Shown here: positions 1 to 10,236 of the stretch, piece by piece
Numbering within the stretch: position 1 is the stretch's first letter
Layout: each line of letters opens with the position of its first letter
Source: Poa pratensis
Taxonomy: Eukaryota; Streptophyta; Magnoliopsida; Poales; Poaceae
Direction of reading: 5' to 3'
Assembly (NCBI GenBank): GCA_947311845.1
Contig: CAMZMU010000063.1
Span: forward strand, 54,612,337-54,676,336
DNA: 64,000 bases
Notes under the pieces: model-generated
Seen by the model: the letters and a program-made list of their open reading frames with translations, nothing else
Told to the model about the DNA's origin: nothing
Databases searched by the model: none
Made by a program: the position numbers and the translations under genes

Positions 1-879
1 TTTTCCTTTCAAAAAATTAGCTTGCTCGATGTAGCACAACATGAAGTCATTAAGCCAGCCCTCTGACATTTTGTTGCGCAATTCGATCTCGATTCAATAC
101 TGGTTAATGCAATGGTGGCTCAATGAGATTGTAACCACATGGAACACTATTAAGAATGCATTGCTCGCAACATTTACCAATAAGGCGTAAGTATTTTACA
201 CCAAAATACAGAAAATATCTCAAATACAGAAATTTGGAAGAAAAAATTATGACTTTCCCCTTTGCCGCCCCTTCCCATTTCTATTATTATCCATCTTCTA
301 CCGACGACTAAGTAACGGGTAGCGGTTCCCTTTCGCTAGTGCAGACTGCAGATCATGCGAGTGTATGTGCATTGTTTCAGATGTGAGTCGTGCATGCACT
401 GTGCCTATGGCGAAGTCCTATATATCGCCGTCAGCCTATTTGGTTTGATTTTTTCCTTTTTTTTCAGTTTTTTGTCTTCTTTTTTGTTTTGTCTTTTGTT
501 TTTCATTTTCTTCCATTATTTTTTCATTTTTCTTTATGCACCTTTTAGGATTTTGAAAAAATGAGTTATGAATTTTTTTTAAAACTAAAAAATCATGATT
601 AAAAATTATTCATATTTGAACAAGTTTTTGAATCCAAATGAATACATTTTAAATCAGAACATCATAAACACCTAACATAACAGCAGCCCACAAGGCCTTG
701 TTGAGGATGATCTCCTGTGTGAAGTTCGAAAAATTCCATTCAAATATGAATGTTTTTAAATTGAAATCAAATTTTATAATTATTCAAAATATGAATTTTT
801 TGAATCCAAGTATTTAAAATTTGAACAATTTTCGAAAATAAAAAAGAAATGAAAATATAGAAAAAATGAAAACAGAAAA
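1..879. other. AT-rich intergenic DNA, no gene seen
   Basis: No open frame here looks like a gene. A T-rich tract runs from about 445 to 540. The string CCTATATATCGCC near 418 also occurs next to GC-rich core repeats near 29810 and 24175, so the left part may be a decayed edge of that repeat family. Confidence 0.5.
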
Positions 880-899
880 GGAAAAGAAAAACGCGACTT

Positions 900-1135
900 A
901 AATGGATCGGCCCAGTGATGGACCTTGCCGCGCGGGTTACTTCCGCCGCCTGAAGGCGGGATGGGAGCTCCTTTACGGCGCCCGTTGGCACCGCGGAAGC
1001 GAAGCGCCGCCTGAAGGAGTTCCCGTGAAGGCGTCGTTGGGCCGGCCCACGATTTCTGCGCTGGTGCACCTTCTTCGAACTGTTTCGCGCGCGTTGCTTT
1101 AAGCAAGCAGCCAGGGTTCGAATCCTGGTTTCGCT
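900..1135 (-). repeat. GC-rich core repeat, copy 1, with a B-box-like site
   Basis: This is a GC-rich island in AT-rich DNA. On the minus strand it reads CTTCAGGCGGCGCT, then an arm resembling GCGCCGTAAAGG. The palindrome GGGCCGGCCC lies at 1039-1048. The same signature recurs near 6850-6935, 23430-23600, 24070-24240 and, degenerate, 29690-29890. At about 1109-1122 the plus strand reads AGGGTTCGAATCCTGG, which fits a pol III B box, but no A box is apparent. The family is unclassified. Confidence 0.6.
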
Positions 1136-1258
1136 GGTTCATTCGCTTTTTCGTTTGGTTGAGAATAAGTGAACAACAGCCAGCGTTCTTATGTTTCGCT
1201 GCTTCCTTCGCTGGCACGTTCGCTGCCAGCGAAACGTGATGATTCAACATGCACTTCT

Positions 1259-1490
1259 CATGATGATTTTGAAAATTCCCAAAATCATGGTTCACTCAAA
1301 AAAAAAACAGAAAATACATGATTTAACAGGTACTTTCGCATGAAGATTTTGAACTTCCCAAAATCATGATTCACTCAAATAGAAAAATTAGATAAAATAC
1401 ATGATTCACCAGGCTTGTTCGCATGATGATATTGAACTTCCCAAAATCATGATTCACTCAAAAAAGAGAAATTAGAGAAAAAAAAATGAT
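1259..1490. repeat. Three tandem ~80 bp units
   Basis: Three units begin at 1259, 1339 and 1422. Each holds CATGATGATTTTGAA-like sequence followed by CCCAAAATCATGATTCACTC. The periods are 80 and 83 bp. Nothing suggests coding. Confidence 0.7.
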
Positions 1491-2034
1491 TGAACTTCAT
1501 AGAATATTCTGTTGGGCATCGAGTTTCAATTCTCTAACATATTAAAAAAAATCATCATGCGATGAACCTTACAGGAATTATTTTCCCAAACCTTAGGAAA
1601 CAGTAAAAATCCAAGATTCCAAATGTAAAGCTAATTTCCGGAAAAGCTAACTTCTGTTTTGTTGTGACTCTTAACTTGAACCTGAAACATTTTGAAATGA
1701 CCTGAAATGAATTTGATCAGTTCACATACTCCATCTAACACAAAAAAAAATATTTCATTTCAAAATAATTTATACACGAAATATGTGTATGCTCACGATT
1801 AGGTTCCATTCCGTGATCGGTTTCGAGTTTCGTGAAATGTAGCTTCTTAATTTTGGACCGAAGTTTTCATTATTTTTAGATGAATTTTGTTAAATTTGTC
1901 ACACTCAGTCGACAGTTTGAAAAATCCTTTCACGGGTAGATGAAACTCGCAGTTTTACACAACTTTCGTGTTATAACTTTTCCGTTTCAACACAGATATG
2001 TGTACGTTGAAAATAGAACCATTTTTAATATTGG
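1491..2034. other. AT-rich intergenic DNA
   Basis: No gene, RNA or clear element is visible. The sequence passes gradually into the array that follows. Confidence 0.5.
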
Positions 2035-4455
2035 AACCATTTTCAAAATGAAAAAAATTCAAATTTGGAACCATTTGAAAATTCGGAACAATTTTTCAAT
2101 TTGAAACATTTTTTAATTTGGAACCATTTTTAAATTTGGAACCATTTTCAAAATGGTACCATTTTGAACCATTTTTTTTCATTCGGGAACCATTTTCAAA
2201 AATCGGAACCATTTTTTCGGTTCGAACCATTTTCAAAAAATCGGAACCATTTTCGAAAAATCGAAACCATTTTCGAAAAATCAGAACCATTTTTTCGGTT
2301 CGGAACCATTTTCAAAAAGGAACCATTTTTTCGGTTCGGAAGCATTTTCAAAAAGGAACTATTTTCAAAAATCGGAACCATTTTTTCGGTTCGGAACCAT
2401 TTTCAAAAAGGACCATTTTTTCGGTTCGGAACCATTTTCAAAAAGGAACCATTTTTGAAAAATCGGAACCATTTTTTCGGTTCGGACCATTTTCAAAAAA
2501 TCGTAACCATTTTTTCGGTTCGGAACCATTTTCAAAAAATCGTAACCATTTTTTCGGTTCGGAACCATTTTCAAAAAGGAACCATTTTCGAAAAATCGGA
2601 ACCATTTTTTTCATTCTTAACCATTTTCAAAAATCGTAACCACTTTTTCGGTACGGAACCATTTTCAAAAAGGAACCATTTGTTCGGTTCGGAACCATTT
2701 TAAAAAATCGGAACCATTTTTTCGGTTCGGAACCATTTTCGAAAAATCGGAACCATTTTTTTCATTCGGAACCATTTTCCAAAAATCAAAACCATTTTTC
2801 GGATCGGAACCATTTTCAAAAAGGAACCATTTTTTAATTCGGAACCATTTTCAAAATGGAACCATTTCAAAAATCGGAACCATTTTTTCGGTTTGGAACC
2901 ATATTCTAAAAAAGGAACCATTTATTCGTTTCGGAACCATTTTCAAAAAAGGAACCATTTTCGAAAAATCAGAACCATTTGTTTCATTCGGAACCATTTT
3001 CAAAAATCGGAACCATTTTTCCGGTTCGGAACCATTTTAAAAAAGGAACCATTTTTTCGGTTCGGAACCATTTTCAAAAAGGAACCATTTTTCGGTTCGG
3101 AACCATTTTCAAAAAGGAACCATTTTTCGGTTTGGAACCATTTTTAAAAAGGAACCATTTTCGAAAAATCAGAACCATTTTTTCGGTTCGGAACCATTTT
3201 CTAAAAGGACCATTTTTTCGGTTCGGAACCATTTTCAAAAAGAAACCATTTTTGAAAAATCGGAACCATTTTTTTCATTCGGGAAACATTTTTTCGGTTC
3301 GGAACCATTTTCAAAAAGGAACCATTTTTTCGGTTCGGAAACATTTTCAAAAAAGGAACCATTTTTTCGGTTTGGAACCATTTTCAAAAATCAGAACCAC
3401 TTTCAAAAATCGGAACCATTTTCGAAAAATCGGAACCATTTTTTCGGTTCGGAACCATTTTCAAAAAGGAACCATTTTCGACAAATCGGAACCATTTTTT
3501 CATTCGGGAACCATTTTAAAAAATCGGAACCATTTTTTCGGTTCAGAACCATTTTCAAAAAGGAACAATTTTTTTCATTCGGCACCCTTTTCAAAAATCG
3601 GAACCATTTTTCGGTTCGAAACCATTTTAAAAAAGGAACCATTTTTTCTGTTCGGAACCATTTTTCAAAAAGGAACCATTTTTTTGGTTCGGAACCATTT
3701 TCCAAAAGGAACCATTTTCAAAAGGAACCATTTTTCGGTTCGGAACCATTTTCAAAAAGGAACCATTTTTCGGTTCGGAACCATTTTTTCGGTTCAGAAC
3801 CATTTTATAAAATCGGAACCATTTTTTTTCATTCGGAACCATTTTCAAAAAGGAACCATTTTTTAATTCTTAACCATTTTCAAAATGGAACCATTTCAAA
3901 AATCGGAACCATTTTTTCGGTTTGGAACCATATTCTAAAAAAGGAACCATTTTTTCATTTCGGAACCATTTTCAAAAAAGGAACCATTTTCGAAAAATCG
4001 GAACCATTTTTTTCATTCGGAACCATTTTCAAAAATCGGAACCATTTTTCGGTTCGGAACCATTTTAAAAAAGGAACCATTTTTTCGGTTCGAAACCATT
4101 TTCAAAAAGGAACCATTTTTTCGGTTCAGAACCATTTTAAAAAGGAACCATTTTTCGGTTCGGAACCATTTTCAAAAAGGAACCATTTTTCGGTTTGGAA
4201 CCATTTTTAAAAAGGAACCATTTTCGAAAAATCGGAACCATTTTTTCGGTTCAGAACCATTTTCAAAAATCGGAACCATTTTTTTCATTCGGAACCATTT
4301 TTTAATTCGGAACCATTTTCAAAATGGAACCATTTCAAAAAGCGGAACCATTTTTTCGGTTTGGAACCATATTCTAAAAAAGGAACCATTTTTTCGTTTC
4401 GGAACCATTTTCAAAAAGGAACCATTTTCAAAAAATCGGAACCATTTTCGAGAAA
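2035..4455. repeat. 2.4 kb degenerate array of GGAACCATTTTCAAAAA units
   Basis: About 130 near-identical short units alternate GGAACCATTTTCAAAAA with CGGAACCATTTTTTCGGTT and CATTCGGAACC variants. Spacing is irregular, about 15-20 bp. Larger blocks repeat: one starting with TTTTTTAATTC and containing GGTTTGGAACCATATTC appears near 2833, 3853 and 4302. The unit lacks stops in several frames, so long Asn/His/Phe/Lys-rich reading frames occur on both strands; they are artefacts. Related arrays lie at 22320-23070 (same orientation) and 30230-31320 (reverse). Confidence 0.92.
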
Positions 4456-5863
4456 ATTCTGTACCGATCAGATTTTAAATGTATGAGACTATGTTATTTC
4501 AACAAATGTACTCAGAGACCATCTCTATTTGATTCTGAATCATTTGTGTCCCTTGGAACATTATGTATATGCATGACAAGGCTCACATTTGTCTTTTTAG
4601 CCTTCCTATCTTGATATGGCTAAACTATTCCTAGCAAGTGCTACGTAACCATGTCATCTGGACCTCAAGTCGGAACACTATGTGCCCCCATCTTGTAACA
4701 ACATAGTGCACAGTGTACTTACCTGAACAGAATGGGGCTGGCGGCATTGTAGCAACATTGTAAAGTCATGTTTCCTCTGTTGAAAAATTCATGTTTTCTC
4801 CAGTGCCATCATAGTGCACTCAAACATCTTCAAGGACTCAATCAGACGTGAGGAAATGATCTTTTTAAGATCCACACACAAAAATGCTTCTAAACTAATC
4901 ATAATGCATTTTTTTTGTACAAATTTCATATGTTTACACGATAGTAAACATCCACCACCTCAATGCCTAAACTATACATGGCAGTTAGCCAGAAAGAGAG
5001 CCAAACAGAATAGCAAAATACGCCCCCTGGCTAAATCACCTAACTAAGAACACAGTGATTCTGCCGCTAACTTCACAGCTAAGAAAGAGTTACACCCTTA
5101 GTTGCAAATCTAGTAGACGCGGTGAGCACAAACCCAACGCACGGCGAGATTGCGAACAGGTCCGTATCTATAACGGCGGCGATCGCTCATCACCTCGTCT
5201 TCTCCATTGTCGACAGCTTGGAAACCAGCGCCTGAAGAGGAGTCGCCATCGTCGAGCTACACGTCCACTGATCCAATTGCAAAAACCCCGCCGACCATGT
5301 TGTCTGCAACCTGCACCTCTACCTCATCATCTTCAAAATCTCCAACCTGAAACCTGAACATCCAAGAACATGTTCTTGGATTTTAATAAAAAAAAACCCC
5401 AGGATATTTTTTTTGCTATGAATGTTTAGCTTAGATTCAGTTTCAATGAGTTTGGATTCAGATAAAAAAAATACAACTCCAGCAGCTAATATGACAGAAT
5501 AGATACTCCTTGCCTCCTTGGAACATTTGAAGATAACATGTGAACAAAAGTAGATAAATTTTAACATACTTCCTATCCCGTATATAAGTTATTCACATTC
5601 AGAATCAAGATTGAATTTTTTCACAAACATGATTACGGATGTTGTTGGGCTAAATACAAATATTTTGTTCATTTCTCTAGCCTGTTTTTCCCTGAACAAA
5701 ATCTTAGTACAGAACAGAGCTAACATAAAGTCATGGTCACTTTTCTAGCAAACGATTTCATGTACAGAGAGACTAGCCTACCATGGTCACTTGCCTAGCA
5801 AACGATTTCTGAAAAACAGAATGCTATCATAGACAGAGTGGAGCGTGAGTGTTTCCTAGGAAA
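4456..5863. other. Region downstream of the 5864-6649 gene, with a possible decayed exon
   Basis: Mostly AT-rich. On the minus strand a good acceptor (TTTCAG before 5346) opens a frame from 5346 to 5110 rich in Asp and Glu (starting VGDFEDDEVEVQVADN), interrupted by one TAG at 5257-5259. It could be a terminal or alternative exon of the neighbouring gene, or a gene remnant. I could not link it by splice phase. Confidence 0.35.
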
Positions 5864-6649
5864 TCAGCAAATGTGGTGTGTCCGAGATTTCAGACCACAA
5901 AAGAATCCAAATTCAGCAAAATGTTTGTAACCTGAGAAGTGCAAAACAATTCACCCTTTCCAATCCTAGCGAGCTCTCAGGAACAATGGTTTCTGCGAGA
6001 CATTGCCGTCAGAAACTTCTGTCAAGCACGAGACATGCTCAAGGTCCACACTAGAACGAACCAAGTCAGACATTCTTATATTGGTGCTTTCCTGATGCTA
6101 ACTGGATGTGTGAGCCTGCTCACCGTGGGCGAAATCTTCTGCTGCATCGCGGTCAAACGCCCCCTCCACTTCGTCACGGTCATCTTCTTCCTCTGGATCA
6201 GATGAATCAGACGAAAGGCCCGAACCAGAGCTGTTGTTGAGAGATAAAGTAGGTTAAGAACAAGGGTTCGGGGAGGAACCGCACATGGAAAGAAGATTCG
6301 TTTTCTTCACATGAGAAGTGAGAGAGTAGATCAAGAACAGTACCTGTCACTCGCCCCGTCGTCAAAGTAGCAGTCAGATCCAGCGAATCCAACACCGCTG
6401 CAGCCTGTGCCCTCGTCGATGCCGTAGCTCGATTCGGATCCAGTGAATCCAACACCGCTGCATCCTGCGCCGTCGTCGATCCCGTAGCTCGTTTCGGCGG
6501 ATCTGAAAACACGAAGAGCTAGTAAGAAACACTGAAAAAGTCTGCTCGGGAGAAATGGCGGCGGGTGGTACGGATCCGAGGCCTCACCGCGTGCTTCCGG
6601 GAACACCGAATCTAGAGAGGAGCTTGGTGTAACTCTCCAATCCGTCCAT
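5864..6649 (-). CDS. Unrecognised four-exon gene with an acidic C-terminal half
   Basis: Proposed exons, minus strand: 6649-6588, 6502-6344, 6230-6124, 5931-5864. All introns have GT...AG ends, and codon phases match at every junction (2, 2, 1), which is the main support. The start is the ATG of MDGLESYTKLLSRFGVPGST. Exon 2 contains a 20-residue unit beginning SYGIDDGAGCSGVGF twice in tandem (60 bp period). Exon 3 is acidic (SDSSDPEEEDDRDEVEG). The product would be 131 residues with no signal peptide, membrane segment or domain that I recognise. The last exon is the least certain: without its splice, exon 3 reads on in frame to a TAG a dozen codons later. A GC-rich promoter-like region lies upstream. 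Function unknown. Confidence 0.55.
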
Positions 6650-6845
6650 GGCGGCGCCGAACGAGGTGCGGGGAGCGAGGCTCAGGGGAGAAGAAAGAGT
6701 GGATGCTGTTTCTGGCCCAGCGAGTTAGGCGCCTCGCGAACCTCTCCGGGGGTGAGGGGAATCGGCAGCTATGATGGGAGGAAGAAGAAGAAACGAAGCA
6801 GAAGTCGAAGAAGCGAAGCAGAAAGAAGAAGCAGAGGGAAAAAAA
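6650..6845. other. Upstream flank of the four-exon gene
   Basis: GC-rich, then a purine-rich GAAGAAGAAG tract at about 6780-6845. It probably contains the 5' UTR and promoter of the minus-strand gene; no TATA box stands out. Confidence 0.4.
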
Positions 6846-6940
6846 GGCCGGCCCAAAAAACGCTTCGCGAAGGAGCTCTTCAGGCGGCGCTACGGTTTAG
6901 CGCCGCTAACGGGCGGCATTTAGGAATTGCGAGGCGGGAT
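6846..6940 (+). repeat. GC-rich core repeat, copy 2, with hairpin
   Basis: GGCCGGCCCA at 6846-6855 is followed by CTTCAGGCGGCGCT, a 7-base loop and AGCGCCGCTAACGGGCGGCAT. The arms GGCGGCGCT/AGCGCCGC at 6884-6907 form a hairpin. The copy at 24073-24140 is nearly identical in this part. Confidence 0.7.
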
Positions 6941-7722
6941 AAAGGAGCTATGCAGCTAGTCGCTGGCAGCCCTACGTTCACTACATGGCCATGGCCCATG
7001 TGCATGTGCAGCCGTAATGTTCATTAGGGCCCAAGTTTCAAAAGCAGCAGCACGGCCCGCATGGCTCTTCTTTTGCATAGACTCAAAACAGTATCTACCC
7101 TACACCCCTAAAAAAACCAAAAAAAAACCTCTACCCTGTCAACGGATAGGGAGAGAATAAAATCTGGATAAATACCAATTTCTATTACTGGTAAAAGGAC
7201 CTACGAGAGAGAAGCGTTATATGCACCCTTTATTTAAAACTTAGTTTAAACTATTTCGAAATGTCAATAAATTACATAGAATGTGAACCCATAGAATTTT
7301 ACGCTATGTATTCCCAAAGTTTTTTTGTGAACCCATGCGCTTTCCGAGAAAATGACTAAAATATAATTTGGTATTTCAATTTGGGAACCCATAGAACGGT
7401 TGCATATGCACTCGAGAATCAAAGTGAATTTCACAGACCGAAGAGTCGGCTGTTGCGCTACATGTATTTAAAGATATTTTTTTGTGTGAAGTGCCCTGCT
7501 AACCAGAAGGAAACATTTCTCAACCTCAACCTCAACCAGATCCTCACCCATGCGCCCTCTGCCTAGCAGCCAGTGTGTTGTTGTCCGAGCTCTAGCGCAT
7601 CCGTGCTCCTCCCTCCGCCGGCCCCGCAAAGTACTACTCTGACATGGCCTTGCTTGGTAGCCTGACCCTGGCGTTAGCCACCTGGGATGCCATCATGTCA
7701 CCCAAGATCATTGGCGTTCAAT
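6941..7722. other. Intergenic DNA
   Basis: No supported feature. Short open stretches lack coding character. Confidence 0.45.
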
Positions 7723-7990
7723 GGTGTGAGGGTTAACGCCCTCGTGTAACTGCTGAAAGAGTTCGCGATGGTGGAAATGTGCCCCGTCACTAACAAGGTG
7801 GCGCTTAGGTGGGCGGTGGAGACGGTCTGAAACGAGTTGGACGAGGCCGTGCTGGAGGACGACGATGTGGCGAGGGCAGCCGTCTACCTAGAGTTTGATG
7901 AGGCCAAGTTCGTCACCAGGTACAACCTGCTTGTTGATGGCGGGTTCACCGTGCACAACCTTGTCACCATGCCATCAACGGTTCTTTGAT
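7723..7990 (+). pseudogene. Short-chain dehydrogenase/reductase C-terminal fragment
   Basis: The reading frame begins GVRVNALV and ends with the SDR C-terminal block DDVARAAVYL, then DEAKFVT and NLLVDGGFTV. In intact plant SDRs of the tropinone-reductase/ABA2-like type, the Asn and GVRVNA segment follows the catalytic Tyr-Lys pair, and LVVDGGFTV closes the Rossmann fold. Only about the last 88 codons remain. In-frame stops (TAA after NALV and TGA after VETV) break it, and the Rossmann N-terminus with its TGxxxGxG motif and the YxxxK site are absent. It is a dead fragment with no partner genes nearby. Confidence 0.75.
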
Positions 7991-9305
7991 CGAGACGGGA
8001 TCAGTTAGTACTAAACATGTTTTTTTTTGCTTTGATTTGTATAGTTCGCGTCGTTGATGCATGTAAATGAACCGAGTTGGTGTTTGTTCTCGAAATAAGA
8101 GTATAGATCCTACAAAGAACTGAGGGAATGGTAACTTGCCTCTGAGGAGGTTTATCATAGAGTGCAATAAGTTATCTTAGATTCCACGCAACGAGTTTCG
8201 TGATGGTGTGATGGTTTATCGTAATGTTGACCACAAATTGGAATCCTTCTCTTGGTCGAGGTTGCTTGGTGAGGATTCTCAATTATTTTGTTTCCCATAT
8301 TCCACAAATGGGCGATAATATTTAAGCATATAATTATCTTGATCTTGCTCTTGTCAATTGATGATTATGTCCACTTGATCACATCGTCACATCACATGGG
8401 CTAAATTATATGTTCTTTTCATATGGGCTCGTCGGTGGGCACAAAACTCACATTAAAACACCAAAGACATATTCAATCCACAGTCTTCATATATAACATA
8501 CTTGATTATAAAATTGTTAACATGAATTGTCATTCATTAATAAGTCCCAATGCCTCAATTTATCCTCATGGTGTTCGTCCTCGATTCCATTTAATATTCT
8601 TCATGTATCCAATATGAACATTCATTCATATATATAAATCAGTATAATTATTAGTCCGTAGGAATAATCATTAATTAGCAAAACCACACATGTAAGTTGC
8701 ATGTCATTTGAGTTGGTTTTTTCTGCACAGGTGCCATGAGTTTTCTAAACGATTTGCTAGAAACAAAGAATTGTTTTGGATACACGTAAAATTTTGATGC
8801 ATCAGGGGTTTAAAAAAATTGGACTTTTTTTGCATGACTTTGACATGTCACTAAAAATAAATCTTGAGATGTTATTGCAACCATACAAAAAAATATTGCA
8901 TGTGTAGGGGTTGTGCTGCAATTAATGGCTGACCCGCTCAGATATCAAGTTTAAGCGTGATCGGACGGTGCAGCCAATCAGACGATTTTACCACCTTTTT
9001 CTGAAACTCACATAAGGAGGATCCTTATTGGAAAATCATAAAGCTTTTTAAACCTGAATCCCAAATTGTGCATGTGTAGATGCTTGAGTATATCTCTGAG
9101 GCAGGACCTGGTCACTCACCAATTTCTACAAACACTCGATGGAGTGCGGATTTTTCAAATGTTTTGTTATAGGGCGTGAACTCGACTAACTACTGTCCCA
9201 TCTATTTCTTCTTTTGTTCTCTGCTTGGACCTAGCTAGTTCCTTTTTGAGCATCCCCTTGGATGTTTGTCAATATATCGCAGAACAATGCTGGACTCTTC
9301 AAATG
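7991..9305. other. Intergenic DNA
   Basis: AT-rich with no supported gene or RNA. Short mononucleotide runs only. Confidence 0.5.
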
Positions 9306-9670
9306 GAGCCCGAGATTCACGTAGCTCTTTTTTTACAAAAATTAAAAATCGGCATTTTTGGTTTCAAAATATTCCGAAAATCCCACAATGTAGATAATGT
9401 CGTGCGTAAATTTTAACACAGAATTTATATTATTCTAGGCTACACAAAAAAAAATCTAGTGAATTTCAAGTTTTTAAACTCTGTATTGTGTACCAACCAG
9501 ATCTACCCATTTATCATTTCTGTCTAGCCTAAAATACAATGATTTTGAATTATAATTTTGAACACTTGTAGATCATATCACAGTCCACATCTGGTTTTTT
9601 CCCGAATTGTTGGAAACTTAGAAATGCTAATTTTGAAATTAAGAAAACGAGCTACATGGAGCTCAGGCTC
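9306..9670. mobile_element. Foldback MITE-like element, ~365 bp
   Basis: The left end GAGCCCGAGATTCACGTAGC is an imperfect inverted copy of the right end (GAGCTACATGGAGCTCAGGC). The interior is AT-rich and includes TTCTAGGCTACAC. The interior and ends resemble the element at 24313-24693 and the partial copy at 61055-61265. No coding. I could not define a target-site duplication, so the superfamily is open. Confidence 0.55.
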
Positions 9671-10236
9671 AAAAATGCCTCAATGGAAACAATGCTAACC
9701 GTTAAATTTGTATATCTTAACTATGATATGTGAATAAAGCAGCAACCAATTTGTTCAATACATTACCAACAAAAAAAAATGTTCAATGCATGTGGGTTTC
9801 ACGCATTTTATAAGAATACACACATTTCAATAATTTTCTACGTCCAAATCATTAACTTGTCAAACTTTCTAATACTTCATTCTACCATAATATTCATATC
9901 CAAAATACTACATTCTAAAGGATAAATTTCCAAATGTACACAAACTTGAACGTGCTAAATATCGTTGTATATTGCACCAGGGTTGTATCGACGCATTATG
10001 CCATAAGAATCTTGAACAGATCTAGAATGGACAGTGGATTCTGGCTTCAATTATTACAACTCTAAACTGAGTTGCAAGTCGAAGTCGCTCAATTCATTAT
10101 TTCCATGTTTTGACCAGTCTCAAGAAGTCACCTTGTCATTCTCAGCTGTAATATAACTCCTGAACCAATTCTCCAACCAGGGATGAGAAGATTTCACCCT
10201 CCATATCAATGGCCAATAGCTTATGTTCATCTTCTC
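9671..10236. other. 3' flank of the TRM-like gene
   Basis: AT-rich, no separate gene. The part next to 10236 is expected to carry the 3' UTR of the minus-strand gene. Confidence 0.45.

Noticed and set aside
2979..3866. A 295-residue open frame and several others in the array
   Set aside because: They are readings of the GGAACCATTTT unit, occur on both strands, and have only N/H/F/K/G/T repeats.
2035..4455. A CRISPR array
   Set aside because: Eukaryotic context, degenerate units, no constant repeat with unique spacers.
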